5,804 bases of DNA, from positions 1 to 5,804 of the forward strand of contig SBBT01000084.1 of assembly GCA_005239595.1 (NCBI GenBank), read 5' to 3'. Under the pieces are notes generated by a model. That model was not told where the DNA came from and did no database searches. It was given only the letters and a program-made list of their open reading frames with translations. Position numbers and translations under genes: made by a program. Position 1 is the stretch's first letter; the number at the start of each line of letters is the position of its first letter. Positions 1 through 4,984 of the stretch are shown in pieces. Source of the DNA: Candidatus Troglogloeales bacterium (lineage in GTDB: Bacteria; Nitrospirota; Nitrospiria; SBBL01; SBBT01).

Positions 1-504
1 CTCCTTTAAGACCCCCAACAGAACGGGGTCTCCTCCTTTGCCGGCCTCGAACTGGTCCAAAGCTATCTTGAACTGGTCATCAAGGAGCGTTCTGTATCTT
101 AGACTTGCCCGATAATCCTTAAACCCCTCCATGGAAACCTCATAAACGATGTCGCCCGAAAAAAGCATAATCGGCATTCCCTTCACTTTCACCTTTTCTG
201 TCTCGAGTTTTCTCTCGAATTCCTGCATGTCCCGCACATATTTTGCCTTTTCTGTCTCGAGTTTTCTCTCAAATTCCTGCATGTCCCGCGCATATTTTGC
301 CTTCTCCGCGCTTAACTGCTGTTCAAGCTTCGCATTGGCATCCAGAAGTTTTTTCTCTTGCGTCTTGGAAGCGGCCAGTTGTTTCTCCACGTCGACCAGC
401 TTTTTTTCAAGCTCTGTCTTTCCTGTGGCCGTATTCAAGGCGGCACACCCCCCAAAAAACAGGACCCCCAACACAAAAATAGGATAGATCAGTTTTGTCT
501 CCAT
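1..504 (-). CDS. Predicted coiled-coil lipoprotein, 3' end beyond window
   Basis: This minus-strand reading frame opens at an ATG (504-502) and has no stop before the left edge, giving 168 visible residues. A G-rich SD (AGGGGGG on the minus strand) lies a few bases upstream. The N terminus looks like a lipoprotein signal: Lys4, a hydrophobic stretch at about 5-17, then FGGC with Cys20 as the probable lipidated residue. Phe at -3 is less usual than Leu. Residues about 31-105 are very rich in Lys, Glu, Gln and Ala and should form a coiled coil. Within it an 18-residue unit containing RDMQEFERKLET occurs twice in tandem (about 67-84 and 85-102). After about residue 108 the composition changes to a mixed, probably globular domain (IMLFSGDIVYEVSMEGF) that I do not recognise. 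Envelope location is inferred from the lipobox, and function is unknown. The plus-strand frame opposite it has Ser/Phe/Cys-rich, antisense-like composition. Confidence 0.75.
   Translation of the reverse strand, partial: METKLIYPIFVLGVLFFGGCAALNTATGKTELEKKLVDVEKQLAASKTQEKKLLDANAKLEQQLSAEKAKYARDMQEFERKLETEKAKYVRDMQEFERKLETEKVKVKGMPIMLFSGDIVYEVSMEGFKDYRASLRYRTLLDDQFKIALDQFEAGKGGDPVLLGVLKE
192..299. repeat. 54-bp tandem repeat, two copies
   Basis: Bases 192-245 and 246-299 are the same 54-bp unit with only two mismatches (217/271 and 236/290). Similarity fades a few bases further on. The unit is a multiple of three and lies in the coiled coil of the lipoprotein gene, where it encodes 18 residues twice. 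One mismatch is silent (Phe codon) and the other exchanges Val and Ala. High identity suggests a recent in-frame duplication. Confidence 0.95.
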
Positions 505-738
505 GACACCCCCCTTACTGGATAAGATGGATTTTATCAGCTACTCTTCAGGCACCCCACTAGGGAACACCCTGATTAACCATATCCCTTGCAATGACCC
601 GACTCTAGGCTCCGATTTCCGTAGCGGGATACGCCATTCCTACACGTCCGCCAGACCCCTTGTCAATACCTACGGAACGAGTACACATTGCAGACCCTGC
701 AAGACTTGTGGTATACCATAACCAAGAGGTATGCTGCT
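505..738. other. Divergent intergenic region between the lipoprotein gene and def
   Basis: This 234-bp stretch separates the minus-strand lipoprotein gene from plus-strand def. I find no convincing gene: the plus-strand frames over it are short and lack SD sequences or family-like sequence. It holds the SD of each neighbour at its ends and should contain divergent promoters. On the minus strand there is a perfect TTGACA (666-661), but the hexamer 18 bp downstream is only TAGGAA (642-637), so a lipoprotein promoter there is weakly supported. The plus-strand candidate is listed separately. Confidence 0.6.
688..717 (+). promoter_or_regulatory. Candidate sigma70 promoter of the def operon
   Basis: TTGCAG (688-693) and TATACC (712-717) are separated by 18 bp and resemble -35 and -10 boxes. 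The -35 matches TTGACA at four positions. Transcription would start near 724, just before the def SD, leaving a very short leader. That is tight, so this is a tentative call. It also implies that the in-frame TTG at 688 is promoter sequence and not the def start. Confidence 0.3.
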
Positions 739-1287
739 GTGGCAATTTTAGATATTGCGAAACTGGGGAACCCAATTCTGCGAAAAGTGGCAGCAGAAGT
801 CACCGAGGCGGAATCCCGAAATGCCGCCTTTCAGGGATTCATCGATGATATGATCGAGACGATGCAGGCCCGCGATGGGGTTGGGCTGGCCGCGCCGCAG
901 GTGTTTGTATCAAAGCAGGTCATCGTGATCAAATCCAATCCCAACAGCCGTTACCCATCCGCCCCGCAGCTGTCCCTCCTGATCATGCTTAATCCAGAGA
1001 TAACATATCGTTCCGAGGAAGAAGTCGAGGGATGGGAAGGTTGTTTGAGTCTGGACAATTTACGAGGGAAGGTGCCCCGGTCTGTCAAGGTCGGCGTAAA
1101 GGGTTTTAATCGTTATATGGAACCTATCGCGTTTGACGCAGAGGGGTTCCTTGCCGTAGTGATACAGCATGAAACAGACCACCTCATCGGAAAGGTTTTT
1201 CTGGATCGCATGAACGACTTTTCAACGTTGAGCCATCTTGCCGAATTTGATCGATTTTGGGCCCCCCGCCCGGTTGCCGTTGCATAA
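739..1287 (+). CDS. def: Peptide deformylase
   Basis: Peptide deformylase removes the formyl group from the N-terminal Met of nascent proteins in the cytoplasm. All three family motifs are present (GTG-start numbering, 182 residues): GVGLAAPQ at 47-54, EGCLS at 100-104 and HETDH at 144-148. Cys102, His144 and His148 bind the catalytic metal (Fe2+ in the family) and Glu145 is the general acid/base. The segment after motif 2 reads LDNLRG where many homologues have VPGLRG. I choose GTG at 739 because AAGAGG (724-729) is a well-spaced SD and the protein then begins VAILDIAKLGNPIL, as the family does. A TTG 17 codons upstream (688) is in frame but lacks an SD and would add an atypical N terminus. 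The next gene starts 36 bp downstream with no visible terminator, so def probably heads the operon. Length is normal for the family. Confidence 0.96.
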   Translation: MAILDIAKLGNPILRKVAAEVTEAESRNAAFQGFIDDMIETMQARDGVGLAAPQVFVSKQVIVIKSNPNSRYPSAPQLSLLIMLNPEITYRSEEEVEGWEGCLSLDNLRGKVPRSVKVGVKGFNRYMEPIAFDAEGFLAVVIQHETDHLIGKVFLDRMNDFSTLSHLAEFDRFWAPRPVAVA

Positions 1288-1323
1288 AACCCAAGCGCCA
1301 CATCCCGCGGAATGGAGTCTCCG

Positions 1324-1605
1324 ATGAGGTTGGAAGAGAAGCTTTTCCTGGATACCTACCGCGTGGAGACCACGCCGCATATCAAGATTATCCAGCCGGA
1401 TCTCTGTCTTAAGTGTCAACACCACCAATGTACTTTTGTTTGTCCCGTGGATGTCTATAAATGGGATGAAAACCAGCGGAAAATCGTGGTGGGATGGGAG
1501 AACTGCTTTGAAACAGGAACCTGCTTGGTGGCCTGTAGTGAGTTTAACAATATTGATATGATTTATCCGCGTGGCGGTTACGGAATCTCTTATAAGTTTG
1601 GGTAG
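1324..1605 (+). CDS. fixX: FixX-like ferredoxin (ETF-quinone oxidoreductase-associated type)
   Basis: This 93-residue small Fe-S protein ends in IYPRGGYGISYKFG, the C-terminal signature of FixX, the ferredoxin-like partner of FixABC/ETF-quinone oxidoreductase. The N terminus (MRLEEKLFLDTYRVE) also fits that family. The first half has C28-x2-C31-x4-C36-x3-C40-P. The second half has C61, C67 and C71, but position 64 is Thr where FixX normally reads CxECGTC, so one cluster ligand is missing. An ATG at 1312 is in frame, but ATG 1324 is preferred because GGAG (1314-1317) sits 6 bp before it and the protein then starts as homologues do. No fixA, fixB or fixC is adjacent; sdhB follows after 53 bp. 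It probably transfers electrons between a flavoprotein or quinone-linked enzyme and the neighbouring SdhB/SdhE, which is inference. Family assignment is good; partner assignment is open. Confidence 0.87.
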   Translation: MRLEEKLFLDTYRVETTPHIKIIQPDLCLKCQHHQCTFVCPVDVYKWDENQRKIVVGWENCFETGTCLVACSEFNNIDMIYPRGGYGISYKFG

Positions 1606-1636
1606 TGTACGTTATCTTAAGGGATTATTTATCCAT

Positions 1637-1658
1637 ACGACCTCTGAACGACCTCTGA
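1637..1658. repeat. Perfect 11-bp tandem duplication before the sdhB start
   Basis: ACGACCTCTGA occurs twice without interruption (1637-1647 and 1648-1658), and the sdhB ATG begins at the very next base. No SD is visible within 20 bp of that ATG. The nearest purine-rich stretch, AAGGGA (1619-1624), is about 34 bp away. Each copy carries CCTCT, which is complementary to an SD-like sequence and does not itself resemble one. Confidence 0.9.
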
Positions 1659-2591
1659 ATGCGTGTCACGCTAAAAATTTCAAAATTCAATCCAGAGCAA
1701 GATCGCAAACCCCACTTTCTGGACTATACGTTGGAAGCCGGGCGGGAGATGACCCTCCTTTCCGCGCTCCTAAAGGTTAAAGCCGAAATTGACGGAACAT
1801 TGACATTTCGGGCCTCCTGCCGCGCCGCCATCTGCGGGTCTTGTCTCATGCAGGTGAACGGTATCCAGAAGCTTGCCTGTCAGACTTCCATCTATGGAGA
1901 AATGTGGCGTCACGGCAAGCTAGTAGTCGGGCCGATGGCAAACCTTCCGGTCATCAAGGACCTGGTCGTTCGGATGGACCCTTTTTGGAAAAAGGTGAAG
2001 GCGATCACCCCCTATGTCGTCTCCAATGGGGCGATCCCCTCCGTGGAACTTAAAAATATACACGACGATTTGCATAACGCCGATGGCTGTATTATGTGCG
2101 CGGCGTGTCTTTCCGCCTGTACCAGCTTTGAAGTCTCCCCACAGTTTTTAGGGCCTGCGGCCCTGGCTAAGGCGTATCGTTTTCAGGTCGATCCAAGGGA
2201 TGCGGTACGTCCTGACCGTCTGAAGGCTCTTCAGGGTGAAAACGGTATCTGGGATTGCGTCCGGTGCAATTTTTGCGTCGAGGTCTGTCCAAAAGGTGTT
2301 GCACCGATGGAGCAAATTATCCGCTTAAGAAGGCTTTCCCTGAAGGCCCAATGGACGGACTCCGTCGCGGCAAGACATATCACGCAATTTTCCAACGTGG
2401 TCCGTTCTGAAGGCCGGCTGAATGAAACCCGCCTGCCGGTTTTGATGCTATGTACCTATCCCTTAAAGATGTTGCGGTTTATCCCGCTGGCAGTCAAAAT
2501 GCTCTTGCGTGGGAAGATGCCGTTTCCATTTACACGGGCGCCGGGCCGCGATCAGGTTCGCGCCCTTTTTTTAAAACAGAGGGGGTCGTAA
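1659..2591 (+). CDS. sdhB: Succinate dehydrogenase / fumarate reductase iron-sulfur subunit, type E
   Basis: This 310-residue protein is the Fe-S electron-transfer subunit of a succinate:quinone oxidoreductase or fumarate reductase. The N-terminal [2Fe-2S] domain has C54-x4-C59-x2-C62 and C74, in the usual context SCRAAICGSC. The C-terminal domain has C144-x2-C147-x2-C150-x3-C154 for a [4Fe-4S] cluster, then C200-x2-C203-x2-C206-x3-C210-P-K-G. Classical SdhB has C-x5-C-x3-CPKG in the last motif and binds [3Fe-4S]. The added Cys203 predicts a second [4Fe-4S], as described for type-E enzymes of Sulfolobales. The tail (about 225-310) is longer than in classical SdhB and includes a hydrophobic/basic stretch (259-283) that may touch the membrane. 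The start is fixed by an in-frame TGA immediately upstream and by a family-like N terminus (MRVTLKI), although no SD is present. The stop overlaps the sdhE start (TAATG). No SdhA is in the window. Confidence 0.92.
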   Translation: MRVTLKISKFNPEQDRKPHFLDYTLEAGREMTLLSALLKVKAEIDGTLTFRASCRAAICGSCLMQVNGIQKLACQTSIYGEMWRHGKLVVGPMANLPVIKDLVVRMDPFWKKVKAITPYVVSNGAIPSVELKNIHDDLHNADGCIMCAACLSACTSFEVSPQFLGPAALAKAYRFQVDPRDAVRPDRLKALQGENGIWDCVRCNFCVEVCPKGVAPMEQIIRLRRLSLKAQWTDSVAARHITQFSNVVRSEGRLNETRLPVLMLCTYPLKMLRFIPLAVKMLLRGKMPFPFTRAPGRDQVRALFLKQRGS

Positions 2592-3493
2592 TGAAATTTG
2601 CCTATTATCCTGGATGTGCGGCCAAGGGCGCGGCGCCGGAGCTCCATCAGTCCACGATGAAAGTGGTAGAGCGATTAGGAATCGAAGTGGTGGAGTTAAC
2701 CGATTTTAACTGCTGTGGCGCGGGTGTCATCACAGAGGCGGACCCCGACCTTTCATACGCCCTAAATGCCAGGACGCTAGCAGCCGCGGAGGGGCTGGAC
2801 CTGGATATCATGACGGTCTGCGGGACCTGCCAGGGGGTTTTGGGAGGTGCGAATCGGCAATTACAAAAAGATGAGGCGCTTAGAAACCGGATCAACAAAA
2901 GCTTAAAAGAAACCACAGGTCTCGAATATTATGGCACCGTAGAGGTCAAACATCTTCAGTGGATCCTGGTGAAAGACATCGGGGTCGATGCGTTAAAAAA
3001 ATGGGTGACCCATCCGCTCACCGATCTTCCCGTCGCCCCGTTTTATGGTTGTTATATCCTGCGCCCGTCGAGTGCCGTTGGATTTGATGACTGGGAGAAT
3101 CCAACGTCCCTTGAAAAGTTGATCCGGGCGATAGGAGCCACTCCTGTTGCCTACGATGGGAGGACGAAATGTTGCGGATTCCCTGTTTTCTTCGAGAAGG
3201 AAGCGATTGCATCCGGCATGGTCGGAAAACATGTGGGAGAGGCAAAGGAAAAAGGAGGAGAGGTGATGGTGACCCCTTGCCCCCTTTGTCATATGAGCCT
3301 TGACATTGGCCAGGGTCGGGCCGAGGCGCAACTCCAAAAAGAAGAGGGCCCACAGAGGCGGCTGGATATGCCGATTCTCCACCTTCCCCAATTGTTGGGT
3401 CTTGCAATGGGTTTTTCAGCGGACGAATTGGGAATGAGGCGGCATCTCGTTTCGACCGCGCCACTAATTTCTAATATAAAGAGGATCACATGA
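2591..3493 (+). CDS. sdhE: HdrB-like type-E membrane-anchor subunit with two CCG domains
   Basis: This 300-residue protein has two complete cysteine-rich CCG domains. The first has C9, C41-C42-G and C77-x2-C80; the second has C154, C194-C195-G and C230-x2-C233. This is the architecture of heterodisulfide reductase subunit B and of SdhE/MfrE, which replaces membrane subunits C and D in type-E succinate dehydrogenases and methylmenaquinol:fumarate reductases. In these families each five-Cys set binds an unusual [4Fe-4S] cluster or, in one Sulfolobus domain, zinc. I see no transmembrane helix, so membrane contact would be peripheral. The start is ATG 2591, overlapping the sdhB stop, with the strong SD AGAGGGGG (2578-2585). 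The frame stays open 47 codons upstream inside sdhB, but that stretch is not SdhE-like. The stop overlaps the peroxiredoxin start. This is not the unrelated SdhE/YgfY FAD-assembly factor. A heterodisulfide-reductase-like role is an alternative. Confidence 0.9.
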   Translation: MKFAYYPGCAAKGAAPELHQSTMKVVERLGIEVVELTDFNCCGAGVITEADPDLSYALNARTLAAAEGLDLDIMTVCGTCQGVLGGANRQLQKDEALRNRINKSLKETTGLEYYGTVEVKHLQWILVKDIGVDALKKWVTHPLTDLPVAPFYGCYILRPSSAVGFDDWENPTSLEKLIRAIGATPVAYDGRTKCCGFPVFFEKEAIASGMVGKHVGEAKEKGGEVMVTPCPLCHMSLDIGQGRAEAQLQKEEGPQRRLDMPILHLPQLLGLAMGFSADELGMRRHLVSTAPLISNIKRIT

Positions 3494-3978
3494 TGTTGCA
3501 CTTAAAACCGGGAGATCCGGCCCCATACTTTAATCTCCCTTCCACGGAGGGGAGAGAGATTGCCCTTAAGGAATTTAAAAATAAAAACAATGTGGTTCTT
3601 TATTTTTATCCGAAAGACGACACGCCAGGTTGTACCAAGGAGGCGTGCGCTTTTCGTGACATCTTTTCTGAAATAAAAAAGGTGAATGCGGTTGTTTTAG
3701 GCGTGAGTCTCGATTCGATCGAGTCTCACTTAAAATTTATTAAAAAATATGCCCTCCCGTTTACGCTTTTAAGCGATCAGGACGCCAGTGTGTCCAAGGC
3801 GTATGGCGTCTATAAATTAAAAACCATGTATGGGAGAGAGTTCTGGGGTATTGAACGTTCGACATTCCTGATTGATACCCAGGGAGGCATTATTCAATCA
3901 TTTTCCCGCGTGAAAGTAGATTTCCATATTGATGAAGTCCTCTTGGTTTTAAAGAAGGCCCAATCGCCGCATCGCTAA
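3490..3978 (+). CDS. bcp: Thioredoxin-dependent peroxiredoxin, Bcp/PrxQ family
   Basis: Reduces hydrogen peroxide and organic hydroperoxides in the cytoplasm using thioredoxin-type donors. The protein has 162 residues, the usual Bcp size. The active-site segment is YPKDDTPGCTKEAC, with peroxidatic Cys48 in PxxxTxxC and a second Cys at 53, the CxxxxC spacing of atypical 2-Cys PrxQ enzymes. Arg123 in GIERSTFLID is the conserved catalytic arginine. The N terminus LKPGDPAPYFNLPSTEG is typical. Two adjacent ATGs are possible. ATG 3490 gives an ATGA overlap with sdhE; ATG 3493 is slightly better spaced from the SD GAGG (3481-3484). The overlap indicates translational coupling to sdhE. The codons are more A/T-rich here than in sdhB and sdhE, without clear signs of transfer. 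It may protect oxidation-sensitive Fe-S clusters made by the same operon, which is inference. Confidence 0.97.
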   Translation: MMLHLKPGDPAPYFNLPSTEGREIALKEFKNKNNVVLYFYPKDDTPGCTKEACAFRDIFSEIKKVNAVVLGVSLDSIESHLKFIKKYALPFTLLSDQDASVSKAYGVYKLKTMYGREFWGIERSTFLIDTQGGIIQSFSRVKVDFHIDEVLLVLKKAQSPHR

Positions 3979-3980
3979 GA

Positions 3981-4027
3981 AATTTTTTAAAAAATATTTG
4001 ACGAGCCAAGCCTGCGCATGGTAAACA
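3981..4027 (+). promoter_or_regulatory. Candidate promoter with AT-rich upstream element for the YfhL-type ferredoxin
   Basis: After the bcp stop comes an A/T tract with the palindrome TTTTTTAAAAAA (3985-3996), immediately followed by TTGACG (3998-4003), a five-of-six -35 box. Eighteen bases further is TAAACA (4022-4027), a weak -10 preceded by the extended -10 dinucleotide TG (4019-4020). The A/T tract sits where an UP element would contact RNA polymerase alpha subunits. Together these suggest that the ferredoxin has its own promoter, separate from the upstream operon. The -10 is the weak point. Confidence 0.5.
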
Positions 4028-4042
4028 TTAGAGAAACGACGG

Positions 4043-4051
4043 TAAGGAGGT
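4043..4051 (+). promoter_or_regulatory. Near-perfect Shine-Dalgarno of the ferredoxin gene
   Basis: TAAGGAGGT matches the anti-SD end of 16S rRNA over nine bases and lies about 7 bases before ATG 4058. It is the strongest ribosome binding site in the window. It fixes the start and predicts high translation. Confidence 0.9.
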
Positions 4052-4057
4052 TGACGA

Positions 4058-4423
4058 ATGTCTGTATTGATCACAAGAGAATGTATCGCATGTGCCGCAT
4101 GTCTTCCGGAGTGTCCAAACGAGGCGATTTTCGAAACGCGAAGCGATTGCGAATCGAAAGGATATAAGCTGACAGATGGAGATGCCGGACAACTCAGTCA
4201 CGCACCGGATGATACGATCTATGTGATTACCTATGAGCGTTGCACCGAATGCGTGGGACACTTTGATGAGCCCCAGTGCGCGGCCGTCTGCCCCGTTTCC
4301 GATTGCTGCATTTCCGATCCGACCTATCCCGAGACGACAGACGTCCTTTTAGAGAAGGCGAGAACCCTCAATCCGGGCAAAGAAATAGATCCTGCGAAGG
4401 TCTGGGCTGGTGTCCGAAACTAG
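4058..4423 (+). CDS. yfhL: YfhL-family (Alvin-type) 2[4Fe-4S] ferredoxin
   Basis: A soluble low-potential electron carrier of 121 residues. The first cluster motif is C9-x2-C12-x2-C15-x3-C19-P, followed by NEAI. The second is C62-x2-C65-x8-C74-x3-C78-P, with the eight-residue insertion and the context CTECVGHFDEPQC that mark the Allochromatium vinosum/YfhL group. The C-terminal tail after about residue 85 (DPTYPETTDVLLEKA) is the usual helical extension. The linker between the motifs (about 26-55) is longer than in Escherichia coli YfhL and contains an additional Cys31. Cys83-Cys84 follow the second motif. It has its own SD and probable promoter, and runs convergently into the CBS gene with a 30-bp gap. 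Such ferredoxins have unusually low potentials and can serve oxidoreductases or radical enzymes; the partner here cannot be read from the sequence. Confidence 0.95.
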   Translation: MSVLITRECIACAACLPECPNEAIFETRSDCESKGYKLTDGDAGQLSHAPDDTIYVITYERCTECVGHFDEPQCAAVCPVSDCCISDPTYPETTDVLLEKARTLNPGKEIDPAKVWAGVRN

Positions 4424-4453
4424 CCGCTATTGATTTAAGTATCCCACCTGCCG

Positions 4454-4834
4454 TCACAATCGGTTTTTAAAGCAGATCACCAGGTCTCTCATCGAGATTA
4501 CCCCGACGATTTGCCCTTTGTCGGTAATGGCGAGGTGCCGAATTCCTTTTTCGGCCATCAGGATGTTCGCATCTTTGGCCGTCTTGTCTATATCGAGCGT
4601 AATAATCGGTTTTGTCATAATTGATGACATGCAGGTCTCTTGGGGAGAAAGCCCGTCTGCCACCGCTTTCCGAACAATATCTGTCTCACTCACAATGCCA
4701 ATGGGATGATCTTCCTCGGTTACAATAAGGGAACCTACCCGTTGGTCTCGCATCCGTTGGGCCGCCTCACGGAGCGAGGCGTTTAATGGAATCTTCTGGA
4801 CATCTCTGCGCATCAAAAGGGCCAGCGGGGTCAT
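4454..4834 (-). CDS. Two-CBS-domain (Bateman module) regulatory protein
   Basis: This 126-residue protein consists almost entirely of a tandem CBS pair. CBS1 covers about residues 4-58 and contains VGSLIVTEEDHPIGIVSETD. CBS2 covers about 69-122 and contains IRHLAITDKGQIVGVISMRD. The Ser/Thr-x-x-Asp positions at the end of each domain (S49/D52 and S114/D117) are those that contact ribose or phosphate when CBS modules bind AMP, ATP or similar nucleotides. No catalytic or membrane domain is fused, so it is probably a free cytoplasmic energy or nucleotide sensor acting on an unidentified partner. The start is ATG 4834-4832 with the SD GGGAGGG about 5 bases upstream. It has its own promoter at 4873-4901 and is convergent with the ferredoxin gene. 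Stand-alone CBS pairs of this size are common; the specific ligand and target are unknown. Confidence 0.95.
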   Translation of the reverse strand: MTPLALLMRRDVQKIPLNASLREAAQRMRDQRVGSLIVTEEDHPIGIVSETDIVRKAVADGLSPQETCMSSIMTKPIITLDIDKTAKDANILMAEKGIRHLAITDKGQIVGVISMRDLVICFKNRL

Positions 4835-4872
4835 TATTACCCTCCCATTATTTTTCCGGGCAAATTTTTTAC

Positions 4873-4901
4873 AGTATAGTGAATAAAACGACGTAAAACA
4901 A
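4873..4901 (-). promoter_or_regulatory. Sigma70-type promoter of the CBS gene
   Basis: On the minus strand TTGTTT (4901-4896) and TATACT (4878-4873) are separated by 17 bp. The -10 matches TATAAT at five of six positions; the -35 matches only TTG. Transcription would start near 4866, leaving about 30 bases before the CBS ATG, with room for its SD. Confidence 0.6.
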
Positions 4902-4911
4902 CGGTGTGTAT

Positions 4912-4936
4912 TGTTGTAAACACGGTGTTGTAAACA
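4912..4936. repeat. 11-bp direct repeats upstream of the CBS promoter
   Basis: TGTTGTAAACA occurs at 4912-4922 and again at 4926-4936, with starts 14 bp apart. A degenerate third copy of the same G/T/A pattern (GTAAAACAACGGTGT, from 4893) overlaps the -35 of the CBS promoter. The placement upstream of and over the -35 is compatible with an activator or repressor site. No protein is identified. Confidence 0.75.
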
Positions 4937-4953
4937 GACAGGCCGAATTGGAA

Positions 4954-4974
4954 ACCGATGAACATGGGATCGGT
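4954..4974 (-). terminator. Weak candidate hairpin downstream of the HNH gene
   Basis: ACCGAT (4954-4959) and ATCGGT (4969-4974) form a 6-bp inverted repeat with a 9-base loop, 11 bases beyond the HNH stop. On the minus strand it is followed by only a short T run (TTTCC, including the last stem base), so it would be a poor intrinsic terminator. It may stabilise the 3' end of the tRNA-HNH transcript, or be chance. Confidence 0.3.
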
Positions 4975-4984
4975 CAGGAAGATC

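Noticed and set aside
149..487. Plus-strand Ser/Phe/Cys-rich reading frame
   Set aside because: It lies opposite the lipoprotein gene, has antisense-type composition, and shows no SD. The minus strand has an SD, a lipobox and coiled-coil heptad-like sequence.
2450..2590. 47-codon N-terminal extension of SdhE
   Set aside because: It overlaps the sdhB coding region in another frame, is not conserved-looking, and the strong SD at 2578-2585 directs initiation at 2591.
3018..3464. Minus-strand open frame of 148 codons inside sdhE
   Set aside because: It is fully antisense to a well-supported gene with two CCG motifs, and its translation is low-complexity Pro/Ser/Arg-rich without family resemblance.
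3981..3999. A/T palindrome after bcp as an intrinsic terminator
   Set aside because: There is no G/C stem. Its position directly before TTGACG fits an upstream promoter element better.
4424..4460. Bidirectional terminator between the convergent ferredoxin and CBS genes
   Set aside because: Only CCG/CGG with a 7-base loop before TTTTT is visible, which is too short a stem. The gap is just 30 bp and no other hairpin was found.
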